Assembly: GCA_035510555.1 (NCBI GenBank)
Contig: DATKGX010000048.1
Span: 35,988 to 99,987, forward strand
DNA length: 64,000 nucleotides
Direction: 5' to 3'
Source of the DNA: DATKGX01 sp035510555
GTDB taxonomy: Bacteria > Patescibacteriota > Microgenomatia > Levybacterales > UBA12049
The position numbers and the translations under genes were made by a program. The notes under the pieces were generated by a model. The model was given only the letters and a program-made list of their open reading frames with translations. It made no database searches and was not told where the DNA came from. Each line of letters opens with the position of its first letter. The stretch's first letter is position 1. Positions 32,223 through 37,986 of the stretch are shown here, one piece after another.

Positions 32223-32729
32223 ATGGAAATTGTTGATGTTGTTGATAAAGATTTAAACATCCTATGCCAAATTTCAAAACAAGAAGCCCACGAAAAAGGA
32301 TTACTGCATAAATGTGTTATTGCTGAGGTTACCAACTCCAAAGGCGAAATGATGCTTATTAAACCATATAGTCATAAGCAAGATGCCGGACAATATGTTT
32401 CGCCTGTTGGGGGACATGTATCTGCAGGAGAATCAGACGAAGATGCCTTGAAAAGAGAAGTTATGGAAGAAATTGGAATGAAAGATTTTACATACAAGCT
32501 CAAGGGAAAAGGAATTTTTAACAGATTCGTTCTTAATCGTCATGAGAATCACTATTTCCTTCTGTATGAAATATTTACAGACGAAGCTCCTCAGCTAGGA
32601 GACGAAGCTGAAACATATAAGTGGTTTACTAAAGAAGAGCTAAAAAAAGAATTAAAGGAAAATACTAAGGATTTTGGTGACGCATATATCTTTATTCTTA
32701 ACAATTTTTACCCTGAATTATTAAAATAG
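32223..32729 (+). CDS. Nudix hydrolase
   Basis: The 168-residue product contains a complete Nudix box, GGHVSAGESDEDALKREVMEEIGM, matching GX5EX7REUXEEXGU at every fixed position. The N-terminal part (LCQISKQEAHEKGLLHKCVIAEVTNSKGEMMLIKPYS) is that of the IPP-isomerase/YfcD-like subgroup, where the H-K-C-V-x-A-x-V strand is usual. It would hydrolyse a nucleoside diphosphate-linked compound, or act as isomerase in the IDI-like case. It is a leaderless cargo gene flanked by repeat copies E and F. Confidence 0.88.
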   Translation: MEIVDVVDKDLNILCQISKQEAHEKGLLHKCVIAEVTNSKGEMMLIKPYSHKQDAGQYVSPVGGHVSAGESDEDALKREVMEEIGMKDFTYKLKGKGIFNRFVLNRHENHYFLLYEIFTDEAPQLGDEAETYKWFTKEELKKELKENTKDFGDAYIFILNNFYPELLK

Positions 32730-32732
32730 CAA

Positions 32733-32779
32733 GTTCTAATGTCCTCTATTCTTCGGAGCTCAATATTTTATCCTCAAAA
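32733..32779 (+). repeat. Cargo repeat, copy F
   Basis: It starts 3 nt after the stop: TTCTAATGTCCTCTATTCTT, then CGGAGCTC and, after an insertion, TTATCCTCAAAA. Confidence 0.78.
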
Positions 32780-32785
32780 ACCTTG

Positions 32786-32794
32786 TGATATAAT
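32786..32794 (+). promoter_or_regulatory. Extended -10 promoter of the DUF5680 gene
   Basis: TGATATAAT, ATG 7 nt later at 32802. This rules out the in-frame ATG at 32739, which would begin inside repeat copy F. Confidence 0.75.
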
Positions 32795-32801
32795 CGAATT
32801 T

Positions 32802-33284
32802 ATGAATGAGAGATTTACTCCTCAAGAGCTTTATGATTTTATAGATAGAGCAGGCAAGGCAACCTATGCAGGAGGTGGAAAATATGAAGAGCATCCAGAG
32901 CGACCTGGATTTTTTGAATTAGTCTACGATAAAGAATTGCCTTGGTATTACAGGGATAGCTATGCAGGACATTCTAGGTCTGGAGGACAAGAGGTTGTTA
33001 GATTGAATGATGAATTAATTTGGTGGTCAGGATATGGTGGAGGCATGGTTGAAGGAAGAGAAGACATGTCCAATCAAACTTTTGATTTTCTTAAGAAGGC
33101 TCTATCCCAAGACGATGAAGGATTTAAATCTCTAAGAGGTCCTCATGAATTTGCGGATGGAGATTGGAAATATGCCTATACCCAAGATGGAGATATAACA
33201 GATTTTTATGGATATGAAGAGATTTCCTACAAAGGAGAAAAAGTGTTCTGGCACAGAGCGGTTGGCGGAATATTAAAGAAATAA
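32802..33284 (+). CDS. DUF5680 domain protein
   Basis: The 160-residue product (MNERFTPQELYDFIDRAGKATYAGGGKYEEHPERPG) shows the pattern AKxxTYAGxG, LPWYYRDSYAGHSRSGGQEVVRLNDELIWWSGYGGG and the late RGPHEFADGDWKYAYTQDGDITDFYGYEEISYKGEKVFW. It matches DUF5680, a small protein of unknown function often found next to XRE regulators or on mobile DNA. Start chosen from the promoter position. It is the last gene of the repeat-punctuated array; copy G follows. Confidence 0.82.
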   Translation: MNERFTPQELYDFIDRAGKATYAGGGKYEEHPERPGFFELVYDKELPWYYRDSYAGHSRSGGQEVVRLNDELIWWSGYGGGMVEGREDMSNQTFDFLKKALSQDDEGFKSLRGPHEFADGDWKYAYTQDGDITDFYGYEEISYKGEKVFWHRAVGGILKK

Positions 33285-33285
33285 C

Positions 33286-33314
33286 GCCCATCCCACGAAA
33301 ATAGCCTCAAAAAC
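33286..33314 (+). repeat. Cargo repeat, copy G (partial)
   Basis: CCCATCCCACGAAAATAGCC then TCAAAAACT directly after the stop; only the CATCCC and ATAGCCTCAAA parts match the other copies. Confidence 0.55.
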
Positions 33315-33328
33315 TAACTGCATAAAAA

Positions 33329-33691
33329 TTATTTTGAATTATACCATTGATGAAATTCTGTACATTTACCGTTTTCATCTAGGATCACTTTATAAATTCC
33401 ATCTAATTCTGCCTTTTCCCCTGAAGATAATCTCGTAAAAGTTGCGTGCCAATGAGCAATACCAATGTTATTCTCTAAACTTAATATTTCGTAAGTTACT
33501 TTTATATCATCCTGATCTAAAACAGTTTGCCACTCTTGTAATAATTTCTCTTTAGTAGTTATCAGGTCATCAAAAGGAGTTTCATACCATAAAAACTTTT
33601 CAGCAACCAAATCCAAAACTCCATTAGGATTTTTTGGCTCCCAAACATTTATAAGTTTTTTCAACCAATCTTCAAATTGTTCTTTTGTCAT
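33329..33691 (-). CDS. NTF2/SnoaL-like protein
   Basis: The 120-residue product starts MTKEQFEDWLKKLINVWEPKNPNGVLDLVAEKFLWYETPFDDLITTKEKLLQEWQTVL and ends in beta strands (IGIAHWHATFTRLSSGEKAELDGIYKVIL, CTEFHQWY). This fits the nuclear-transport-factor-2-like cone fold: helix, D-x-x-x-x-F, W-E-P, and H-W-H late strand. Such proteins are enzymes or ligand-binding subunits of unknown substrate. It is leaderless (TGATATAAT, 7 nt) and oriented opposite to the cargo array. Confidence 0.75.
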   Translation of the reverse strand: MTKEQFEDWLKKLINVWEPKNPNGVLDLVAEKFLWYETPFDDLITTKEKLLQEWQTVLDQDDIKVTYEILSLENNIGIAHWHATFTRLSSGEKAELDGIYKVILDENGKCTEFHQWYNSK

Positions 33692-33698
33692 TAAAAAT

Positions 33699-33707
33699 AT
33701 TATATCA
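33699..33707 (-). promoter_or_regulatory. Extended -10 promoter of the NTF2-like gene
   Basis: TGATATAAT on the minus strand, ATG 7 nt later. Confidence 0.7.
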
Positions 33708-33901
33708 AATTACCCAGCCTTGGCGGCACAGATATTCAAATCTTCGCTAAGTAGTTATTTTTGCAGTTTACAAGAATTTTCTTCTACTTATATTTAAGTA
33801 AACATAGATGTAAGGAGCTTGATGTTAATTAAAATAATGGCGTTTATAGATTGTCTAAACTATTAACCCAGTAAGGGGAAATCGAAAGAACTATTATTAA
33901 G

Positions 33902-34720
33902 TCACATTGCAACGTTAGTGTTTGATCCTACTTTATACACAAGAACTCTAGTGAAATTTTGTCCTGATGTGGGTCTTCTTTTTATGGGTTCGGGATTTCT
34001 TGGATCCGTCGTTTTCATGTAGTCTAGCGCACTTGCTTCTTTCCCTTCCGGCCAATCTCTGGCTTCGACAATCCCATATTTATCATTTTCTGCCCTATAC
34101 CCAGTATAACTTCTAACTATATTCGTACCATCGCCCCATCTACCACCAACAGCCGGCATTAATTCTGCTTTTGTCTTATCAATCCCAAGCACATCATATG
34201 TTGACTGTATCGCTTCTTCCCTACCAACATAGTCATCCGGTATATCAACGAATACGCCATAAGCTCCGTGTTTCTGGGTGTTTACTTCTGCTACCGCATC
34301 TAATAATGCGTCTTTAGCGTCTCTTGATTCTGGGTGTCTAGCAGCGCTAAGAGCTCTTCGTCTCTCTATCAATGTGCGCTCCGCTACAAGTAATTCTCTT
34401 GCGGCTTCAGTAACAGCAGGTATTCTTCCTAAAATCTCTTCAGCTTTAGCATCTTGTCCTAGTCTTTTTAATTCACTTGCCGCTCTATGATAGCTACTCT
34501 TAACCTCAGACGCTAGTTGCTGCTCTTCGGGATCTAGTTCCTCTGAATGAGCTTCTTGTAGTTCCGCATTCTCTGCTACTTCAGCAGATGGAACGGGCGA
34601 ATATGCTCCTGCTGTTTCGGGATGTTGTTGCGGTTCAGCTGAAACGGGAGCTGCTTGTGCTTCCGCGGCTACTTGAGATGTTGCTCCGGCTGGCGGTTCT
34701 CCTCCGAATGGATTAGTCAT
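33902..34720 (-). CDS. Hypothetical protein with Ala/Gln/Pro-rich N-terminus
   Basis: The start is placed at MTNPFGGEPPAGA (34720), 6 nt after a CATAAT box; an upstream in-frame Met would precede the promoter. The 272-residue product has a disordered head of about 70 residues rich in Ala, Glu, Gln and Pro, a long charged helix (SSYHRAASELKRLGQDAKAEEILGRI), then an ordered C-terminal half (GAYGVFVDIPDDYVGREEAIQSTYDVLGID). No family recognised. Base composition is more GC-rich than its neighbours. Confidence 0.6.
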   Translation of the reverse strand: MTNPFGGEPPAGATSQVAAEAQAAPVSAEPQQHPETAGAYSPVPSAEVAENAELQEAHSEELDPEEQQLASEVKSSYHRAASELKRLGQDAKAEEILGRIPAVTEAARELLVAERTLIERRRALSAARHPESRDAKDALLDAVAEVNTQKHGAYGVFVDIPDDYVGREEAIQSTYDVLGIDKTKAELMPAVGGRWGDGTNIVRSYTGYRAENDKYGIVEARDWPEGKEASALDYMKTTDPRNPEPIKRRPTSGQNFTRVLVYKVGSNTNVAM

Positions 34721-34726
34721 AAGCTT

Positions 34727-34771
34727 ATTATGAATGAAATTTTTAGATATTGTCAATAGCTATATCTAAAA
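34727..34771 (-). promoter_or_regulatory. Promoter with a 10-bp inverted-repeat operator
   Basis: TTGACA (34751-34756), 18 bp, CATAAT (34727-34732) on the minus strand. The perfect inverted repeat TTTTAGATAT / ATATCTAAAA (34741-34750, 34762-34771) brackets the -35 box, as expected of an operator. Confidence 0.65.
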
Positions 34772-34805
34772 TAATAAAGGAGCATTAATCCATTTGTAAA
34801 ATCCA

Positions 34806-34834
34806 TTGCCAATCAATAACCGCAGGCGTATAAT
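34806..34834 (+). promoter_or_regulatory. Promoter of the DUF3800 gene
   Basis: TTGCCA (34806-34811), 17 bp, TATAAT (34829-34834); the ATG is 29 nt downstream, without a clear Shine-Dalgarno site. Confidence 0.65.
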
Positions 34835-34863
34835 TTTGCTAAAGAATAAATTAAATCATATTT

Positions 34864-35682
34864 ATGAGTAAAAATTATTTTTCATTTATAGATGAAAGCG
34901 GTAATTCCTCCCAAGAAAGATATTTTGGATTGGGACTTTTGGTGATAGATGATGAAATTGGTGACTTCTATGATTCAATGAAATCTTTCTATGACAAAGC
35001 AAAAGATGTTGCTCGTGCTCAGAAAACAGCAAGAATTGCAGACCTGACAAAAAAAGAAGAATACGAGCAGATTGCGGAAATAGCAAAAAGCACAAGAAGC
35101 TTTGAATTAAAATTTAAATATATTAATTCAACAAATAATACTATTTACAGTTCCTTGTTGGATAATTATTTTAAGTTTCCGAATGTAAGATTTTGCGCTC
35201 TTGTTATTGATAGACAAAAACAAAATACAAAATCTAGCTGGGCACCTGTTATTAACCCGTGGGAAACTTATATCTTGCAAGCATCCATGTTAATCGCAAA
35301 CAATATTAAAAATATTTCTCCATGCAATCTGTGCATCTTGGCAGATGATTTAACTAGACCTTCTGATATTAAGAAGTCGTTTGAGCGTTCACTGGCGGAT
35401 GCAATTAAATATAGATTAACAAAAAATAAAATGCCAGATACTGTATTTGGAGTAAGTAGACTTGAATCGCATTCGTCTTTGTTATTACAAGTCGTTGATA
35501 TTTTACTTGGTGCAGTAATGTATGATTTCAAAAAATCAGCGGGGTTAATTTCAGATAAACTTTCTGAGAAACAAGAGATAGTTGTTGATAACTTAAAACA
35601 AAAATTGGGGACTACTAGTTTAGCTCAAAATAAAACTTATCATAAGCCAAGCTATTTTTCTGTGTGGGAATTAAGTAAATAA
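34864..35682 (+). CDS. DUF3800 protein, RNase H-like
   Basis: This 272-residue protein has the DUF3800 markers: SFIDESGNSS at the N-terminus (acidic pair D-E), RFCALVIDRQKQN, LCILADDLTRP in the middle, and SHSSLLLQVVDILLGAVMYDFKK near the end (Q-V-x-D). These acidic residues are arranged as in RNase H/DDE-like folds, so a nuclease is plausible but not shown. DUF3800 genes are frequent on mobile islands, sometimes beside defence genes. It precedes the XRE regulator and is followed by a strong hairpin. Confidence 0.85.
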   Translation: MSKNYFSFIDESGNSSQERYFGLGLLVIDDEIGDFYDSMKSFYDKAKDVARAQKTARIADLTKKEEYEQIAEIAKSTRSFELKFKYINSTNNTIYSSLLDNYFKFPNVRFCALVIDRQKQNTKSSWAPVINPWETYILQASMLIANNIKNISPCNLCILADDLTRPSDIKKSFERSLADAIKYRLTKNKMPDTVFGVSRLESHSSLLLQVVDILLGAVMYDFKKSAGLISDKLSEKQEIVVDNLKQKLGTTSLAQNKTYHKPSYFSVWELSK

Positions 35683-35683
35683 A

Positions 35684-35719
35684 AATGCGGGTCATGGACA
35701 AGAAACCCACACCCGCATT
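35684..35719 (+). terminator. Hairpin after DUF3800
   Basis: The perfect 9-bp arms AATGCGGGT (35684-35692) and ACCCGCATT (35711-35719) lie 1 nt after the stop codon. No T run follows, so termination may be partial. Confidence 0.6.
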
Positions 35720-35807
35720 AGTGATTATATCGTAACCGATTCTAAAATACAAAGTCAAGTGAATAAAGTATTTTGACATAGAAAGTTGTAGTTGAAAATC
35801 CTCGTGA

Positions 35808-35839
35808 AACTATCTCAAATTTACTCTTCGTGTTATAAT
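35808..35839 (+). promoter_or_regulatory. XRE promoter and operator
   Basis: Operator motif AACTATCTCA (35808-35817) lies upstream of the extended -10 TGTTATAAT (35831-35839). The motif is the same as those at the recombinase promoter, so the XRE protein probably controls itself. Confidence 0.7.
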
Positions 35840-35848
35840 ACACTCGAT

Positions 35849-36058
35849 ATGGATAGTCCTGAAAACAAGAAAACGCTTGGAGATAAATTCAGAATTGCCA
35901 GAGAGGAACAAAACCTTACGCAGTTACAGGTGGCAAAAAAAGCCGGCATTAGCGTTAATTACTACGCAAGAGTTGAAAGAGGCGATCCAGATGCAAGGTG
36001 GAGCGTTATAAATAGTATTGCTAAGGCATTAGGAATAAACGTAAAACTTCCTATTTAA
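35849..36058 (+). CDS. XRE-family helix-turn-helix regulator
   Basis: The start is the ATG at 35849 (MDSPENKKTLGDKFR), 9 nt after TGTTATAAT. The 69-residue protein is a single HTH domain: LGDKFRIAREEQNLTQLQVAKKAGISVNYYARVERGDPDARWSVINSIAKALGI. Recognition helix is SVNYYARVERG. It lacks the peptidase or dimerisation domains of phage repressors. It is the last gene of the element before attR and is the best candidate for the regulator of recombinase expression. Confidence 0.88.
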   Translation: MDSPENKKTLGDKFRIAREEQNLTQLQVAKKAGISVNYYARVERGDPDARWSVINSIAKALGINVKLPI

Positions 36059-36082
36059 AATAACTGTTAAAGTTCTTTCCCT

Positions 36083-36223
36083 TTAGTTAATTTTTCTAGT
36101 ATAATATGCTTCGGAGTAACCAGTGTCTTTTGATAAAAATATATCGTTTTCAGCTTCCTTTTGCCCTTGATACGAAAGCACAATTTTCTGTATCCAAGGC
36201 AGGAAGTGTTCAAAAGAAAATGC
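36083..36223 (-). pseudogene. Detached C-terminal tail of the serine recombinase (attR side)
   Basis: Read on the minus strand through the att core in the same frame as the recombinase, this segment encodes AFSFEHFLPWIQKIVLSYQG and continues to GYSEAYYTRKIN, then TAA: 46 residues. Joining the two element ends gives an unbroken 554-residue recombinase. The tail has no start of its own. A diverged copy with conserved protein sequence lies at 37086-37223. Confidence 0.8.
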
Positions 36224-36224
36224 A

Positions 36225-36243
36225 CTGGCGGTACTCAGTGAGA
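36225..36243. repeat. attR of the tRNA-Glu-integrated element
   Basis: CTGGCGGTACTCAGTGAGA, identical to 21727-21745. The bases to the left (element side) encode the recombinase tail; those to the right belong to the older flanking insertion. Confidence 0.85.
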
Positions 36244-36478
36244 TAACGCTCAAAAAAAGCTATTTTTAGCCTCGGGATTGTGTTCAATTTCGAAGTTTTC
36301 AGAAAAATTTTTTTGAAGCTAATTTTCCGCAGACGCGATTGAGAGTTGAACACTTTCAGGGCTGTTAAAATCCAACGCCTCTGAGCATGTCGGTATAGAA
36401 CCATTCTATCGTTATAGCGGTATCTCGTCCCTGATACTAAATTAGTTAGGCTAATGAGGAATATTTCTTTTATTTGAA

Positions 36479-36730
36479 TTATTCATAGACTGTTGCTCTA
36501 TGTCCCGCAGTAAGAATGTCTACTACTTTATCTTTTTTATTAACCTTATAAATTATTCTATACACACCTACTCGAAAAGAAAATTTGCCTGTAAGTTCCA
36601 TGGTTAAGGGCTTACCTAAAAAAGGTTCTTCTTTTATTTCCGCGAATGCCAAAATGATTGCTTTTTGATGAGGATGTGATATTTTTTTAATTTCGCTTTC
36701 TGCTCTTGAAGAAATTCGTAATTTATACAT
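36479..36730 (-). CDS. RelE/ParE-family toxin
   Basis: The 83-residue product (MYKLRISSRAESEIKKISHPHQKAIILAFAEIKEEPFLGKPLTMELTGKFSFRVGVYRIIYKVNKKDKVVDILTAGHRATVYE) shows the RelE pattern: K-L-x-G-x-x-S-x-R-V-G-x-Y-R-I-I-Y and a late V-x-I-L-x-x-G-H-R. Such toxins usually cleave mRNA at the ribosome. It overlaps the antitoxin gene by 8 bp. The pair lies between the two recombinase-tail relics, probably as the surviving cargo of an older element. Confidence 0.88.
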   Translation of the reverse strand: MYKLRISSRAESEIKKISHPHQKAIILAFAEIKEEPFLGKPLTMELTGKFSFRVGVYRIIYKVNKKDKVVDILTAGHRATVYE

Positions 36731-36998
36731 GAAGATTTAACTCTTTTTTGAGTTGTTCAAATGTTACAAACCGATCATTTTTTATATCATCTTCTCCTTC
36801 TCTAATTGCATACAATAATCCTGAATCAGCCATAATTTCATTCGTTTCTTTCCAAGACTGGTATTCGGCAGCAGAAATAAGAACTGCTGCAGGTAATCCG
36901 TTTACAGTAATAATATATTCTTCTAGTTTCTTATTTGCATTTTCAACCAGAGTAGTTAAATCTTCTCTTGCTTTTGTGATAGGTAATGTGTGTGTCAT
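36723..36998 (-). CDS. Phd/YefM-family antitoxin
   Basis: The 91-residue product begins MTHTLPITKAREDLTTLVENANKKLEEYIITVNGLPAAVLISAAEYQSWKET, the Phd/YefM DNA-binding fold, and ends in an acidic, toxin-neutralising tail (GEDDIKNDRFVTFEQLKKELN). It is expected to bind the toxin and repress the shared promoter. The ATG lies 6 nt after TAATAT, so the mRNA is predicted leaderless. It precedes the RelE gene, as in most type II modules. Confidence 0.88.
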   Translation of the reverse strand: MTHTLPITKAREDLTTLVENANKKLEEYIITVNGLPAAVLISAAEYQSWKETNEIMADSGLLYAIREGEDDIKNDRFVTFEQLKKELNLHV

Positions 36999-37004
36999 AA
37001 GTAA

Positions 37005-37033
37005 ATATTACAGAATTATGTACAAATTGTCAA
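37005..37033 (-). promoter_or_regulatory. Toxin-antitoxin promoter
   Basis: TTGACA (37028-37033), 17 bp, TAATAT (37005-37010) on the minus strand; ATG 6 nt later. The sequence TTGACAATTTGTACA around the -35 is a partial palindrome, similar to the one at 30053. Confidence 0.7.
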
Positions 37034-37085
37034 TAGCTAAAAAAATGTTTAATGCGTAGGACTTGAGTTGTGCAACAAAAATCTA

Positions 37086-37223
37086 TCAGTTTATTTTCTT
37101 GGTATAATAAGTTTCGGAGTACTTAATATTTTCTGGCGAAAATATATCATTTTTAATATTCCTTTGCTCTTGATATGAAATTATGATTTTATATATCCAA
37201 GGCAGAAAGTGTTCAAAAGAAAA
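37086..37223 (-). pseudogene. Second recombinase-tail relic
   Basis: In the same relation to an att-like core (GCACTAGCGGTAC, 37225-37237), this encodes AFSFEHFLPWIYKIIISYQE ... KYSETYYTKKIN and a TGA stop. Over 47 aligned residues 31 equal those of the 36083 relic, while the stop codon differs (TGA, TAA). It marks a related but separate integration event. Confidence 0.75.
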
Positions 37224-37249
37224 TGCACTAGCGGTACAAAGTCCCATAG

Positions 37250-37278
37250 TTGATTTTTGACTTAGATTCTGGTATATT
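37250..37278 (+). promoter_or_regulatory. Promoter of gene 37286-37588
   Basis: TTGATT (37250-37255), 17 bp, TATATT (37273-37278); ATG 7 nt later, predicted leaderless. Confidence 0.7.
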
Positions 37279-37285
37279 TCCATTC

Positions 37286-37588
37286 ATGACTCAAGAATCA
37301 AAAGGTGGAGTTTCTCCGAACAATCAGGCATTTTCTGCGCAACAAGAAAGACGCATTGCGAATTATTTACAGGGTCGCAAGAACCGCATAAGAAAAATTA
37401 GCTATCATCAAACACTAACAGAGACCGAACAATTAACAATCCAAACATGTCCAGGATACAATGAAGCACTAGACAGAGCCCTACTTGATACTTACCATGA
37501 AAAGAAGTGCCGAGATTGTCGCGTAGAAGTATCTGTAGAAGCAGCTATTGATAGAATAGACATATGGGGCAAATGTCCAAAGACATAA
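37286..37588 (+). CDS. Hypothetical cysteine-containing protein
   Basis: The start MTQESKGGVSPNN (37286) follows the promoter by 7 nt; the frame upstream lies in the promoter. The 100-residue product has a basic helical first half (QQERRIANYLQGRKNRIRKISYHQ) and four cysteines in the second half (TCPGY, KKCRDC, GKCPK), spaced like a small zinc-binding domain. I cannot assign a family. It is the first gene beyond the second att-like core and may belong to the chromosome or to a third insertion. Confidence 0.55.
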   Translation: MTQESKGGVSPNNQAFSAQQERRIANYLQGRKNRIRKISYHQTLTETEQLTIQTCPGYNEALDRALLDTYHEKKCRDCRVEVSVEAAIDRIDIWGKCPKT

Positions 37589-37806
37589 CGCTCTCCTTTA
37601 AAGGGGATAGTTTTAAATTTCAAATCTTTAACTCTTCAACTCTACTTAGATTCTAATAACTAATGGTAGTAAGCCTTACGGTGGGAGTAATGCTTGGATT
37701 TAATATTTCTTTCCACTTCTCGAAAGAAGTACGAATTTGGCTCCTCCCATTCGCTATCGCTCAGGGATTTATCTCTGCGGAGGGAAATTCTGAAACATTA
37801 GGGGTA

Positions 37807-37986
37807 CTAAATCAATGAGTAGATGAAAGGGGCGACACCGGTTGCCTGGGCAAAGAAAACCAACAATCCAAAAACTATTAAAAGAACTATGAACGGAATA
37901 ATAAACCACATTTTTGCTTTCCACAAAAACTTAAATAAATCATTTAGCTCACCCGCCCGAGAAAATATGCCTTTAATAAATTTCAT
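37807..37986 (-). CDS. DUF5989 small membrane protein
   Basis: This 59-residue ORF runs from ATG at 37986 to TAG at 37807. It has a charged N-terminal half (MKFIKGIFSRAGELNDLFKF, LWKAK) and one hydrophobic helix (MWFIIPFIVLLIVFGLLVFF) ending in AQATGVAPFIYSLI. This is the DUF5989 pattern: one helix followed by A-Q-x-x-x-V-A-P-F-I-Y. Its ATG overlaps the carbamoyltransferase stop by 4 bp (ATGA). DUF5989 and SxtJ-like proteins often accompany this carbamoyltransferase type; their role is unknown. Confidence 0.8.
   Translation of the reverse strand: MKFIKGIFSRAGELNDLFKFLWKAKMWFIIPFIVLLIVFGLLVFFAQATGVAPFIYSLI

Larger units (their letters stand above)
21736..36234. mobile_element. Integrated conjugative/mobilizable element at tRNA-Glu
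   Basis: About 14.5 kb between the identical 19-bp att cores. It carries its own serine recombinase with operators for a resident XRE regulator, a TraG/VirD4-like coupling ATPase, a replication-relaxation protein, DUF2958, a cargo zone of individually promoted small genes with shared 40-bp repeats, DUF3800, and the XRE gene at the right end. No type IV secretion channel genes are visible, so it is more likely mobilizable than self-transmissible. Confidence 0.85.

Noticed and set aside
32739..32801. Upstream in-frame start for the DUF5680 gene
   Set aside because: It lies inside repeat copy F and upstream of the promoter; family similarity begins at 32802.
29968..33314. Cargo repeats as true integron attC sites
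   Set aside because: The core sites RYYYAAC/GTTRRRY are not consistently present, the end pairing (CTAAT/ATTAG) holds only in one copy, and no integron integrase is nearby.
21736..36234. Prophage
   Set aside because: No capsid, portal, terminase, tail or lysis genes; the TraG-type ATPase and replication-relaxation protein point to a conjugative or mobilizable element.
36241..36300. Remains of a second recombinase gene right of attR
   Set aside because: The frame matching S-L-S-T-A is interrupted by stops after a few codons; only the att-adjacent bases are similar.
36085..37240. A ~150-bp direct repeat with TATAAT and TTCGGAGT, resembling a promoter plus the cargo repeat (which also has TCGGAG)
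   Set aside because: The similarity is explained by coding: on the minus strand both copies encode the recombinase tail, and TTCGGAGTA and TATAAT there translate to Y-S-E and Y-Y-T. Conservation is at protein level.
37589..37806. Hidden gene in the 218-bp gap before DUF5989
   Set aside because: No ORF with plausible start, composition or similarity; only weak hairpins (TTCTTTC/GAAAGAA) are visible.
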